DNA of 64,000 nucleotides from NCBI GenBank assembly GCA_021789605.1, contig JAJYJI010000004.1, positions 49,905-113,904 on the forward strand, in the 5' to 3' direction. Each line of letters begins with the position of its first letter. Position 1 is the stretch's first letter. A model generated the notes under the pieces. The model ran no database searches. It was not told where the DNA came from and saw nothing but the letters and a program-made list of their open reading frames with translations. The stretch is from a bacterium. Lineage in GTDB: Bacteria > SZUA-79 > Acidulodesulfobacterales > Acidulodesulfobacteraceae. Positions 37,927 through 48,650 of this stretch are shown here, one piece after another. The position numbers and the translations under genes are program-made.

Positions 37927-39684
37927 ATGGAAATTTTTAAAAAAAATAAAAGCGTTTTGCCGGTTAACGGGGATTACGAATTTATTAACGGCATAGAATT
38001 TATAATAAAAAGGGCGTTAAATAATGGAATTAGAAATGTCTTCCTTGACGGCGGATTGTCTTATCGGCTGCCGGAAATTATAATACCATCTTTTTTAACG
38101 ATACGGACGGACCTTGATTTTTTATGGACGTCCGTATATTCCTTGAGCGTTACGAACCGCAGGGTTATGGGATTTGCTTACGACGGGTCTTTCTTTAATT
38201 TCATTAATTTAGAAAAATATTTCACCGGCAACAAAAATTTAGACGGCGGCGTAGTTCTGTTTCTTTTCAAGAAAAAAGGAATGGAAAAATTTTCTTTTTC
38301 GTTTAAAAGCGTTTTTCCTATATATAATTATTATAAAATTTCAGATTTCCTCGATTATCTGCCTTATTATTTTGAACTGTCCGAAAAAATAAAATTACCC
38401 GTTCTTATATATTTAAACGATTCGGTCATGTATGAATATAATCCCGACGAAAAAAAGGAATATACCGAGCGGACCGCCGCGAAACAGCGCATTTCCTTCG
38501 GAAACGGCGGGGAAATATCCTTTCCCTCCGATATTAAACTGGATATGTCCCTTTATAAAAATACCGGGGACCGCATTAAACTATTTAAAGGGAATAACCC
38601 CCATAGCCTTATACTTACCGACGCCAAGCATTTTGACCGCATTATAGAAGACAAAGAAATAAAGGAAGATTACGACATAATATTGTTTAATCTTTTAAAT
38701 CCCGTAGATTCTTCCGGTTTCGCGGAATTGATAAAAAACGGCTGCAAAGATTTTTACAAAAATATTTATATATTCGACGATTACGGTTTATTATACCGAC
38801 AAATCGAAGATATTTTAAAAGGCGGCGTTATTTTATTGAAATATAAAGACTTAAAGCTCGTTGAAGAAAAAAACATCGATAAGACTGCTTTTGGATTCTG
38901 CCTGGACGATTTTAAAATAACCGAAACCGATGCTTCTTCTAATTTTTGTCCCGGCTGCACGTTATTTACTTTTCTGCACGTTTTAGAAAAAAAAATAGAC
39001 TCCCCTGAAAACTGCATTCTGATAGGCGAAGAAGGTTGCTTCTCCCTTCTGGCTTCCAGCGCGTTAAAATTTTCGTTCCAGCATATTTTAATAACCGAGG
39101 AGCCTCTTTATTTTTCGTTTAATTTAAACCCTAAAGATTTGAATAAAACTTTTTTTGTATTTATTCCTTCTTTTAAATTTTCAGAAAACATCGACAAATT
39201 TATTGAAATTAATAGCAACTCGGATTTTAAGGACAGAATCGTATTCGTCATTTACAGGACTATCTATGATTTAAATTTCAACATGGAAAGTTTAGTTTCG
39301 CATGCTCTTTTAAAGTCTTTCAAGAAAGTCTCTTTTAAAAAAAATGCAAGGCTCAAAGTTCTAGGCGGAGGATATGGCAATGCGCCGCTTATATTCTTAG
39401 ATAACGACTGCGATAATTTTGCTAAATCGGGAAGAAATTTAGATTATAGCGCTTTTCTTGCAATTAATAATAAAATTTGCGATAAATTTGAATGCAGGTT
39501 ATGCTATCAAAAGACAAAATGTTCGGCGATAAAAATCAAAACAGATGAAAATTTAACAATAGACGCGGAAATATGCAATCTTTGCAAGTTATGTCTGGAT
39601 ATATGCCCTCATAACGCGGTAAAATTAAAAAAAAGAAAAAAAATTAAAATTAAAAAATCTTTGGAAAGTAAAATTAATTTTTAA
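37927..39684 (+). CDS. Divergent IorA-like (indolepyruvate ferredoxin oxidoreductase alpha-like) protein
   Basis: 585-aa protein resembling the alpha subunit of indolepyruvate:ferredoxin oxidoreductase. Supporting features are FCPGCTLFTFLHVLEKK (CPGC-type TPP-domain start), a GEEGCFSLLASSALKF segment where IorA has its GDIGCYTLG-type motif, and a C-terminal ferredoxin motif CNLCKLCLDICP at about 550-561. A second cluster (CRLCYQKTKC) is incomplete. The N-terminal pyrimidine-binding half is poorly conserved. Together with the next gene it may be an active but unusual 2-oxoacid oxidoreductase or a relic; the usual reaction gives an aryl-acetyl-CoA. Confidence 0.65.
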   Translation: MEIFKKNKSVLPVNGDYEFINGIEFIIKRALNNGIRNVFLDGGLSYRLPEIIIPSFLTIRTDLDFLWTSVYSLSVTNRRVMGFAYDGSFFNFINLEKYFTGNKNLDGGVVLFLFKKKGMEKFSFSFKSVFPIYNYYKISDFLDYLPYYFELSEKIKLPVLIYLNDSVMYEYNPDEKKEYTERTAAKQRISFGNGGEISFPSDIKLDMSLYKNTGDRIKLFKGNNPHSLILTDAKHFDRIIEDKEIKEDYDIILFNLLNPVDSSGFAELIKNGCKDFYKNIYIFDDYGLLYRQIEDILKGGVILLKYKDLKLVEEKNIDKTAFGFCLDDFKITETDASSNFCPGCTLFTFLHVLEKKIDSPENCILIGEEGCFSLLASSALKFSFQHILITEEPLYFSFNLNPKDLNKTFFVFIPSFKFSENIDKFIEINSNSDFKDRIVFVIYRTIYDLNFNMESLVSHALLKSFKKVSFKKNARLKVLGGGYGNAPLIFLDNDCDNFAKSGRNLDYSAFLAINNKICDKFECRLCYQKTKCSAIKIKTDENLTIDAEICNLCKLCLDICPHNAVKLKKRKKIKIKKSLESKINF

Positions 39685-39690
39685 AAAATT

Positions 39691-40299
39691 ATGGAAAATA
39701 TAGATTATAATCTCATATTAAACGGTTTCGATTTTAAGGAGATTAAATATTTAAGCAAGCTGATTTACTTTTCTTTAAAAAACGAGAATTTTAATGCCTC
39801 CCTTTTAATTAAACCTGCGTCTAATATATCAAATTACAGCCTCACGTATGCCGCTATCAAGGTAGGAAAATTTGAATCGGCCGGCTGCCTTAAAAATATA
39901 GACGCTATTATCAGCCTGGATTATCAATCGATATTAAATTATATTCCTTTCATAAATAAGAATACAGTAATTTTTTCCGATTATTCATACTTTAACGTTT
40001 GCGATTATTTTCTCGCCGATAACGAAACGGTTTCGAAAAAATTAAACGAAAAAACGGCAAATATATATAAAATACCGTTAAAAAACATAATAGATTTGGA
40101 ATCTATGGGTAAAAATAAGGTTAGCCCCTATATTGCGCTGTTAGGCGCCTTCACGGCAAAAAGCGGACTTTTGGACGTTGATTCGGTGTGCAGGCAGACG
40201 GCTATGTTTTCTAAAAACGACGCCGAAAAGAAAAATTTAATTCAGGCTATTCTAAAGGGATACGATTATATCACGGAAGGCGGCGAAAAAAATAATTAA
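39691..40299 (+). CDS. Divergent IorB-like (2-oxoacid ferredoxin oxidoreductase gamma-like) protein
   Basis: 202-aa partner of the preceding gene, starting 6 bases after it. It resembles IorB/gamma-domain proteins: an N-terminal glycine-poor Rossmann-like start (YNLILNGFDFKEIKYLSKLIYF) where IorB normally has GVGGQGxL, then DAIISLDYQSIL and a C-terminal NLIQAILKGYDYI. The missing glycine motif is notable. It is very rich in Asn, Lys and Ile, in line with strong AT bias. Its last bases overlap the convergent Fur-family gene by 4. Confidence 0.55.
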   Translation: MENIDYNLILNGFDFKEIKYLSKLIYFSLKNENFNASLLIKPASNISNYSLTYAAIKVGKFESAGCLKNIDAIISLDYQSILNYIPFINKNTVIFSDYSYFNVCDYFLADNETVSKKLNEKTANIYKIPLKNIIDLESMGKNKVSPYIALLGAFTAKSGLLDVDSVCRQTAMFSKNDAEKKNLIQAILKGYDYITEGGEKNN

Positions 40300-40787
40300 T
40301 CTTGCGCGGAGGCGCCCGTCAAATCAAAACAGTGTCCGCATAACCCGTAAAATTCTACTCCGTAATTTCTAACATGGAAACTTTCCGTTAATTGTTTTTT
40401 TATCCTGGTTTCAAAAAAACCCTTAAAATCAAATTCGCTTATCTTTACGTCCGTTATTTTTCCGCATTTTTCGCATATTGCATGGCCGTGAGGAGAAGTA
40501 TCGCCGTCATAATGCACGGAATTTTGCAAAGTTTTAATCTCCCTTACTTCATGTAAAGACGATAGCATAGATAAATTTTTGTAAACGGTATTTAACGAAA
40601 CCATGGGATATGATTTTTTGAGCTTATTATAAACTTCTATTGCGGAAGGATGGCTTTTCGATTCGGAAATAATTTTTATAATTTCGAACCTCTGGGGCGT
40701 TAAGCTGTAACCCAATTTTTTTATTTTTAAAACGACGGCGTTTAATCTGGAATCTAAACCTGCATCTTCTTGTTTAATCAAATTCAT
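40296..40787 (-). CDS. PerR-like Fur-family regulator
   Basis: 163-aa metal-dependent repressor of the Fur superfamily. The winged helix contains VSLNTVYKNLSMLSSL, close to PerR. The metal and structural Zn sites are visible in DTSPHGHAICEKCGKITDV and VEFYGLCGHC, matching PerR spacing. Its upstream region has a candidate Per box, consistent with autoregulation by peroxide or metal state. Fur or Zur are less likely alternatives. Confidence 0.88.
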   Translation of the reverse strand: MNLIKQEDAGLDSRLNAVVLKIKKLGYSLTPQRFEIIKIISESKSHPSAIEVYNKLKKSYPMVSLNTVYKNLSMLSSLHEVREIKTLQNSVHYDGDTSPHGHAICEKCGKITDVKISEFDFKGFFETRIKKQLTESFHVRNYGVEFYGLCGHCFDLTGASAQD

Positions 40788-40818
40788 ATAAATTCTCCAT
40801 TTTTACGATGTTTGCCGC

Positions 40819-40843
40819 ATTATACAGCTTATAATATTTATTA
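40819..40843 (-). promoter_or_regulatory. Promoter -10 and candidate Per box of the PerR-like gene
   Basis: On the minus strand TATAAT (40819-40824) lies about 30 bases before the regulator's start codon. Just upstream, 40829-40843 reads TTATAATATTTATTA, which agrees with 12 of 14 fixed positions of the PerR consensus TTATAATnATTATAA. Overlap with the promoter spacer would allow repression. Confidence 0.5.
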
Positions 40844-40892
40844 TCATGTAATAATAAAAAAGTCAAATATTTCGCGGTTTATATTTTACGGC

Positions 40893-43859
40893 TTAAGCCA
40901 TTTGCGGTTCAAATTCGCTGATGCTGTCGAAGAAAGCCTCGAGCCTAGTAACATAACCGGCGTCGGCATTATGTTCGTCGATTTCTATTTCAAGATAAGG
41001 CTTGCGTTTCATATAATCGGCAAAAAATGTTTTAATAAATGAATCGGGGCCGCAGCCGTAATTTGTAATATAAACGGCATTAAGTTTAGGATTTTTCGCT
41101 ATTATTTTAGACGCCGACAAAATTTTGTGTCCGGAATGCCAGAACATATTATCGTGCTCCCCGTAAATAGAAACTTCGCCGATATCAAGGAAATCCATGG
41201 GAATAACGGTTAAACCGAGAGACGCTATTTTGTTGGATATAGACAGATTGATTCCTTCATCCTGCGTATTATAAGGTCTTCCAAGCAATACGACGATGTT
41301 ATCGAATCGGGATATAACTTCTTTGCCTTTTATTTTCAAAATTTCGAAAAAATTTTTCTGTTTTTGAACTGCTAATCCGTAAGCATTTATAATTTTATTC
41401 TTTGAAACTCTAAATCCCTTAAGGTGTTTGACTAAGCTTTCTATCGTCAGGCTGTATTCGCGGCTGTTTCCCGACAGCCTGATTTCGGGAGACATAATCT
41501 TTATTTTGCCGAAATCCAAAATAGATTTTGCCATATAGGGAGCGCCCTGAATATAAGGGCATTGATAAGTATTTTCCTGAAAATCGTGATTTTTTTCCCT
41601 ATTGACCAAAGCAGGCAAAAAAATTGCGTCAACTTTCTTATCCATTAAATTTTTTATATGGCCGGCCATTACTTTTACAGGAAAACACGTATCGGTTACG
41701 GAAAGCATATTCGATACGTTAATGATAGGCCTGTTCGTTTCGTCCGATAAAATTACGGTAAGACCTAATTTAGTAAAAAATTCTTTATAGAACGGAAAAA
41801 GGTCGTAAGTTTCCAGGCATAAAGGAATACCGACCCGGGGTTTAGAAAAATCTGCTTCGTTTTCCGCCGAATATCCTTCGAATAAAAGTTCTTTCCTGAA
41901 TTTAAAAAAGTTTTCTTCTTTTTTTACCTTAGTTTTATCTATTTCGAATATGTCGCATCTTGCGCCGTAATAATGCGAAGGCTCCTGTTCTACGGTAACT
42001 TTATTAACGTCGCATAAATTAGAGCATTTCTGGCAAATAAAAGATTCCTGAAAATATTTTCTGCCGGTCAAATCGAATCCCGCAAATTTCGATTGGCCTT
42101 TATTTTTAAAAGCTATTAGGGCGCTGCCGATAGCGCCCGTTACTTCGTTATGTTCAGGGATAATTATTTTTTTGCTAAGGATTGCCTCGAACGCGCTGAC
42201 TACCGCTTTATTTAATGCGACGCCCCCCTGAAAAAGTATATGCGCTCCTATCGGCTTTCCCAAAACTACTTTATTTAAATAATTTTCCACGATAGAATAG
42301 GCAAGTCCGGCTATAAGCTGGTCTTTGTCGGCACCCTTCTGCTGATGGGACACGAGGTCTGATTCCATAAACACTGTGCATCTGTCGCCTAGATTACACG
42401 AGCTGGCCGCATTGAAAGCCTTATCCGAAAACTCCTTAATAATGTCTATATTGAGCTTTTGAGCCTGCTCTTCCAGAAACGAACCCGTTCCGGCGGCGCA
42501 GGCTTTGTTCATTTCAAAATCTATTACCACGCCGTTTTGTATCCTTATATATTTGGAATCCTGCCCGCCTATTTCAAAAACGGTATCCACCTCTTTATCT
42601 ATAAAGATAGAAGCCGCCGCCTGCGCGGTTATTTCATTTTTTACGATATCCGCGCCGATAAAATCGGCTATTAGATATCTGCCGGAGCCTGTAGTGCAAA
42701 CGCCTTTAACGGAAACGTTTACGCCGAAATTTTTCAATTCTAGGAAAATCTCGTAAAAGGTATCCCTGACTACTTCAATGGGTTTTCCGTTAGTTTTTTT
42801 ATATTTTTTTATTAAAAGTTTTTTATTTTCGTCCAATAAAACGATATTGGAAGATACCGAACCCGTATCGACCCCTATATATACCGGAACGGTCATGCCG
42901 GAATAGGACTTAAGCGCGCTATGGTTAAAAGCGTCGGGGTCGGCGGCGTTGTCATTGGAGGGAAGGCTTTTAAGCCTGTCGCGATATTTTCCGGTAGTTT
43001 TATCTTTTTCCATAAAATCTTTAAGCGGCCCCAATCCTTTAAATTTAAAGTTTTTTTCTTTCCGCGAAATTATGGCAATTCCAATGGCCGACATAACCGT
43101 ATGATGTTCCGGTATTATAAGTTCGCCGTCTTTAAGACCCAATATATCCTTAAACGCTCTGACCATTCCCTCGTTAAACGCGACTCCTCCCTGAAAAATA
43201 ACCGGCTTTTCAAATTTTTTTCCTTTAGCAATCGTCCCGACGAAGGTTCTTGCGACAGCGTAACACAATCCGGCGACGATATCGGCAACCGGGGTCGAAA
43301 CCTGCTGAAGGTGTATCATGTCCGATTTAGCGAAAACCGTGCATCTGCCGGCAATCTTTGCAGGATTTTTAGATTCTAAGGCGAGGCGTCCGAACTCTTT
43401 TTCTATGCTTATGTTAAGCCTTTCCGCCTGCTGGTCGAGAAACGAACCCGTTCCTGCCGCGCATAAATCGTTCAATCCAAAATCTTCCAAAAAAATATGG
43501 CCGGCGTCTTTATTTTTCTTTAAAATAAGAAATTTTGAATCCTGCCCGCCCATCTCGATAACGGTTCTTACTTCCGGATAAAAATATTTTACGGCTTCGG
43601 TTTGGGCGACGAGCTCGTTTATATTGGGTATTCCCAAAATTTCTCCGACTGTCCGGGAACCTGAACCGGTTGCGCCTATTCCCGCAAATCCGGCTTCGGG
43701 ATATTCGCGGAAAATATCCGTTAAAACGTTAAAGACCGTTTTAATTGATTCTCCGTTAGACCTTATATAGTCTTTTTTTAAGACATTGATATTTTTATCC
43801 AAAACCGCAAATTTAACGGTCGTAGACCCGATATCTATTCCTAAATATAAATCTTTCAT
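40893..43859 (-). CDS. Double-ASKHA CoA-dehydratase activase family protein with DUF2229-like region
   Basis: 988-aa protein with two tandem BadF/BadG/BcrA-type ATPase domains (about 1-275 and 325-590). Each carries the GIDIGSTTVKF/GVDTGSVSSNI start and the CAAGTGSFLDQQAERLNI / CAAGTGSFLEEQAQKLNI cluster-binding motif. A C-terminal region (about 660-980) resembles the DUF2229/2-hydroxyglutaryl-CoA-dehydratase D-like part, with several cysteines (FICQKCSNLCDVN). Smaller relatives activate 2-hydroxyacyl-CoA dehydratases by ATP-driven electron transfer; the long fused form has no settled role. Some homologues reach about 1400 aa, so this is a short version. Confidence 0.85.
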   Translation of the reverse strand: MKDLYLGIDIGSTTVKFAVLDKNINVLKKDYIRSNGESIKTVFNVLTDIFREYPEAGFAGIGATGSGSRTVGEILGIPNINELVAQTEAVKYFYPEVRTVIEMGGQDSKFLILKKNKDAGHIFLEDFGLNDLCAAGTGSFLDQQAERLNISIEKEFGRLALESKNPAKIAGRCTVFAKSDMIHLQQVSTPVADIVAGLCYAVARTFVGTIAKGKKFEKPVIFQGGVAFNEGMVRAFKDILGLKDGELIIPEHHTVMSAIGIAIISRKEKNFKFKGLGPLKDFMEKDKTTGKYRDRLKSLPSNDNAADPDAFNHSALKSYSGMTVPVYIGVDTGSVSSNIVLLDENKKLLIKKYKKTNGKPIEVVRDTFYEIFLELKNFGVNVSVKGVCTTGSGRYLIADFIGADIVKNEITAQAAASIFIDKEVDTVFEIGGQDSKYIRIQNGVVIDFEMNKACAAGTGSFLEEQAQKLNIDIIKEFSDKAFNAASSCNLGDRCTVFMESDLVSHQQKGADKDQLIAGLAYSIVENYLNKVVLGKPIGAHILFQGGVALNKAVVSAFEAILSKKIIIPEHNEVTGAIGSALIAFKNKGQSKFAGFDLTGRKYFQESFICQKCSNLCDVNKVTVEQEPSHYYGARCDIFEIDKTKVKKEENFFKFRKELLFEGYSAENEADFSKPRVGIPLCLETYDLFPFYKEFFTKLGLTVILSDETNRPIINVSNMLSVTDTCFPVKVMAGHIKNLMDKKVDAIFLPALVNREKNHDFQENTYQCPYIQGAPYMAKSILDFGKIKIMSPEIRLSGNSREYSLTIESLVKHLKGFRVSKNKIINAYGLAVQKQKNFFEILKIKGKEVISRFDNIVVLLGRPYNTQDEGINLSISNKIASLGLTVIPMDFLDIGEVSIYGEHDNMFWHSGHKILSASKIIAKNPKLNAVYITNYGCGPDSFIKTFFADYMKRKPYLEIEIDEHNADAGYVTRLEAFFDSISEFEPQMA

Positions 43860-43888
43860 TTAAACAAACTCCGAGTATCGCATTATTT

Positions 43889-44575
43889 TTACAGTCTTTT
43901 CCATTCGCCGGCGCCGCCGGCGAATTCTTTTTTCCAGATAGGAACGGTCTCTTTGATATTATCTATTAAAAATTTCGACGCCAGATAAGAATCATCTCTG
44001 TGAGGGCTTGAAATTCCTATAGATATAGATAAATCTCCTATATCTATCCTTCCTATTCTGTGAATAACGAAAACTTTAGTAATATTAAAGGCGGAAAATG
44101 CCGCATCGATTAATTTTTTTAGCTCCTTTACGGCCATTTCCTCATATGCTTCATAAAATAAATATTCTACCGGTTTCCCTTCCTCGTTATTTCTTACTGC
44201 GCCGTTAAATAAAAGAACCGAGCCTGCGGAAGGGTCAGAAATAAAATCAAGCACCTTGCCGGCATCTATCTTTTCGGACGTTATTTTTATCCGCCGCCGG
44301 TTATCTTCTGAAATATCCGCGGCTGAAATTCCGCCGCTTACGGGCATAATAACGGTTATTTCGTCTCCGTCGGAAAGTTTTATTCCGTCGTTTTGGTATT
44401 CCATATTAACTGCATATCTCGATATTCTAAATATTTCTTTTGCATCGGGATAAGTTTTGCTTATAGTTTCGACGACGTCTTTTACCGTAGAACCTTCGGG
44501 AACTCCTATATCTAATATGTTTTTTCCTATTAATTCTTTTAGGGCGGCAAAAAGCCTAATTTTTACATTTATCAT
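43889..44575 (-). CDS. MoaD-MoaE fusion (molybdopterin synthase)
   Basis: Single 228-aa polypeptide with a ubiquitin-like MoaD domain (residues 1-82, ending PVSGG) joined to a MoaE domain (about 95-228, with NGAVRNNEEG, EAYEEMAVKEL and VPIWKKEFAGG). Molybdopterin synthase converts cPMP to molybdopterin using a thiocarboxylate on the MoaD C-terminal Gly. Here that Gly-Gly (81-82) is internal, so cleavage after it, as reported for mycobacterial MoaX, would be needed. It supplies the cofactor for the molybdoenzyme at 19377-22466. Confidence 0.88.
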   Translation of the reverse strand: MINVKIRLFAALKELIGKNILDIGVPEGSTVKDVVETISKTYPDAKEIFRISRYAVNMEYQNDGIKLSDGDEITVIMPVSGGISAADISEDNRRRIKITSEKIDAGKVLDFISDPSAGSVLLFNGAVRNNEEGKPVEYLFYEAYEEMAVKELKKLIDAAFSAFNITKVFVIHRIGRIDIGDLSISIGISSPHRDDSYLASKFLIDNIKETVPIWKKEFAGGAGEWKRL

Positions 44576-44646
44576 ATTAAAATTTTATAAGAATCAAAAT
44601 TAAAATTAAAATTAAAAGGAATTTAAAATTGCCGAATAATTAAGAA

Positions 44647-45174
44647 TTAAGAAAGATGTTTTGAAATTTCATAATACAGATGCCCCATCTCGTTCAGAAT
44701 TATATTATCCATAGCCAATTTTACGGCATTCAGGGAACCGGGGATGGAAAAAATTATTTTGCCGTTGTATATGCCTGCAGAAGCTCTCGACATTATTGCG
44801 GAAGGTCCAATCTCGTTATAGCTTAAACTTCTGAATAATTCTCCAAAACCGTATAATTCTTTATCGTATAATTCTCTTAAGGTTTCATATGCTATATCCC
44901 TAAGGGAAACGCCGGTCCCGCCCGTTATTACCGCCGCATCTACCTGCTGACCGTAATCCGTAGCGCATATTTTGACGATAATATCTTCCAATAAATCCCT
45001 ATCGTCTTTTATAACGCGGTATCCCGAAATTTTATGCGAAACGGATGAAAGTCTTTCTCTTATATAGCCTCCGCTTTCGTCGCTGCGTTCGTCCCTGGTG
45101 TCGCTAAGGGTAATAATATATACGTTTAAAGCTTTACCGGCCTTTAAATCTTTTTTATGCTCTAAATGCCCCAT
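44647..45174 (-). CDS. moaB: MoaB/Mog-family molybdopterin adenylyltransferase
   Basis: 175-aa protein of the MoaB/MogA fold that adenylylates molybdopterin before metal insertion. Motifs YIITLSDTR, AVITGGTGVSLRDIAYETL and SIPGSLNAVKLAMDNIILNEMGH are typical. It lies upstream of the moaD-moaE fusion in the same direction with 71 bases between, a small Moco operon. MoaA, MoaC and MoeA are not in the window. Confidence 0.9.
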   Translation of the reverse strand: MGHLEHKKDLKAGKALNVYIITLSDTRDERSDESGGYIRERLSSVSHKISGYRVIKDDRDLLEDIIVKICATDYGQQVDAAVITGGTGVSLRDIAYETLRELYDKELYGFGELFRSLSYNEIGPSAIMSRASAGIYNGKIIFSIPGSLNAVKLAMDNIILNEMGHLYYEISKHLS

Positions 45175-45211
45175 AATATGTGAATTTTAAACTATTGCGG
45201 CAAAAAAGTCA

Positions 45212-45344
45212 ATCTTGATACATCTTGAGACATCTTGATACATCGCTTAAGACGCTGCTCTTAAGATATAGCCGCAAAATGCCAAATCCCGATTTAGAAA
45301 TCTATTTTCTGAAATACCCGCCTGAAGGGAAATGGCTTTGCGGC
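45212..45344. other. Structured intergenic element: triple 10-bp repeat, palindrome and nested hairpin
   Basis: The 322-base gap between moaB and groEL holds no gene but much structure. (1) ATCTTGATAC, ATCTTGAGAC and ATCTTGATAC follow each other at exactly 10-base steps (45212-45241). (2) A perfect palindromic stem, CTTAAGA/TCTTAAG, is at 45246-45265. (3) A nested hairpin has GCCGCAAA (45271-45278) pairing with TTTGCGGC (45337-45344). Inside it GCCAAATCCC (45281-45290) pairs with GGGAAATGGC (45327-45336) across a 2x2 internal loop, and a small AGAAA/TTTCT hairpin sits at the centre. On the minus strand this would be the moaB leader. It does not match the molybdenum-cofactor riboswitch as far as I can judge. 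Confidence 0.5.
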
Positions 45345-45438
45345 ATATAAATATTTTTTATATCTTGATTTATAGGTATCTTCCTGACCCGTATGCAGTT
45401 GCGGGAAAAGATAAAAAAGCAAAAAAGAATAATAAAAA

Positions 45439-45465
45439 AAGGGGCGGGTAAAAACCCGTCCCCTT
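45439..45465 (-). terminator. Rho-independent terminator of groESL
   Basis: A GC-rich stem (GGGGCGGGT / ACCCGTCCCC with one mismatch) and A-rich loop lie 31 bases after the groEL stop. They are followed on the minus strand by a run of T (CTTTTTTTATTATT). The plus-strand side also has a T-run, so it may work in both directions. Confidence 0.88.
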
Positions 45466-45496
45466 AATTTTTTTTTACGGCTTTATATTTAAGCGC

Positions 45497-47155
<1,659 letters not shown>

Positions 47156-47210
47156 TTAAATTAAAAATTATTTTTGTTCAAGCGTTAAACAAACTTAATA
47201 TGATTTTATT

Positions 47211-47501
47211 TTACTTTTCCACTATCGCTAAAATATCGTCTTCTTTCATAATTAGATATTCCTTATCGTCTATTTTAACGTCATTCCCCGAATACTTCGC
47301 AAATAAAACGACGTCTCCTATTTTGACGTCCATCGGAATCTTCTTTCCGTCCTCCATAACCCTTCCGTTGCCCGCCGCGACCACTTTCCCCTGCATCGGC
47401 TTTTCTTTTGCCGAATCCGGAATAAACAACCCTCCTTTAGTTTTTTCTTCCTCCTGGAGCCTTTCTACTAAAACTCTGTCTTGTAACGGTTTAACTTTCA
47501 T
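47211..47501 (-). CDS. groES: 10-kDa co-chaperonin GroES
   Basis: 96-aa lid of the GroEL chamber. Starts [35 protein letters not shown], and the mobile-loop region is intact. AAGGAG lies about 11 bases before the start. It is the first gene of groESL, about 115 bases downstream of the CIRCE operator. Confidence 0.98.
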   Translation of the reverse strand: MKVKPLQDRVLVERLQEEEKTKGGLFIPDSAKEKPMQGKVVAAGNGRVMEDGKKIPMDVKIGDVVLFAKYSGNDVKIDDKEYLIMKEDDILAIVEK

Positions 47502-47921
47502 AAACTTTTTCTCCTTATTAAATTATTAAGATTAATTTTGATAATTTGATTATATCTTATATTTATATATTATATTTATAAAGATTAAATATTCCAAACA
47601 TTCCGTATAATTATGATTAGCACTTGTATGGCTTGAGTGCTAATTAGTTATAATATACACTTAAGCCTTTAAAAAAACAATACTGTTAATCTTTCATTAT
47701 TTAAAGGTTTTCATGGCATTTTTAAGTAAAAAACATATTTAAATTAATTTTTCTTTATTTTTATCTATATATTGCCTGTTTAATCAAATTATCTTAATTT
47801 TATATTTTAATTTTTAAATATCTTGCGCCGCAAATTTTTTAAATTTTATTCTAAAGCATAAAACGAAAAATGATATAATATATATCGGCGGTTTAAAATA
47901 AAATGGAATAAAAATAAAATA
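47502..47921. promoter_or_regulatory. Divergent promoter region of groESL and the ABC exporter, with CIRCE operator
   Basis: This 420-base gap has no gene. The CIRCE element is at 47617-47643: TTAGCACTT, nine bases, then GAGTGCTAA, differing from the consensus at one position. It implies HrcA repression of groESL. A plausible groES -10 (TATTAT on the minus strand) lies just upstream of CIRCE. For the plus-strand exporter an extended -10, TGATATAAT, lies at 47871-47879. The rest is AT-rich without recognisable structure. Confidence 0.85.
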
Positions 47922-48650
47922 ATGGAAGATTATATTCTGACAGTAAAAAACCTAACAAAAACTTTTGATGATTTTAAAGCTTTGAATAACATCTCGTTTA
48001 ATATAAAATACGGGGATTTTTTCGGGCTAATCGGCCCTAACGGCGCCGGAAAATCTACCCTGTTGAGAATACTTTACGATATAGTAATTCCGGATTCCGG
48101 CTCCGTTTATATTAACGGATTTAACCTTAAGCGCGATTATAAAAAAATTAAATACGGCTTGGGCATAGTTCCGCAGGACGATAATCTGGACGAGGATTTA
48201 AGCGTTTTCGAGAATCTCCTGATATATTCAATGTATTTCGGCATACCTAAAAAAGAATCGATGAAAAGGTCGGATGAACTTTTAATTTTTTTTAATTTAA
48301 CCGATAAGAAATATTCGAAAGTCGCCGATTTATCGGGCGGTTTAAGAAGGCGGCTAATGATAGCAAGGGCGCTCATAAATGACCCTTCCTTAATCATATT
48401 GGACGAGCCGACGACGGGATTAGACCCTGAATACAGGCAAAATATCTGGAATAAACTTACGGTTTTGAATAAAAACGGCGTTACTATTCTTATGTCCACA
48501 CATTATATGGATGAAGCCGAAAGACTTTTTAGAAATATGATTATACTTAACCGCGGAAATATAGTTTTAAGCGGATGCATAAACGATATTACGTTAAATA
48601 AAAAATCTCTGGAGGAAATTTTTCTCGATATCGCGAAAAATAATAAATAA
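47922..48650 (+). CDS. ABC-2 exporter ATP-binding protein (NodI/DrrA-like)
   Basis: 242-aa ATPase. Walker A GPNGAGKST is at about residues 38-46, the signature LSGGLRRR follows, then Walker B LIILDEPTTGLDPE and the H-loop STHYMDEAE. The MSTHYMDEAERL context is typical of ABC-2 exporters of drugs, polysaccharides or lipids. No clear Shine-Dalgarno was seen. The partner permease follows at once. Confidence 0.92.
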   Translation: MEDYILTVKNLTKTFDDFKALNNISFNIKYGDFFGLIGPNGAGKSTLLRILYDIVIPDSGSVYINGFNLKRDYKKIKYGLGIVPQDDNLDEDLSVFENLLIYSMYFGIPKKESMKRSDELLIFFNLTDKKYSKVADLSGGLRRRLMIARALINDPSLIILDEPTTGLDPEYRQNIWNKLTVLNKNGVTILMSTHYMDEAERLFRNMIILNRGNIVLSGCINDITLNKKSLEEIFLDIAKNNK

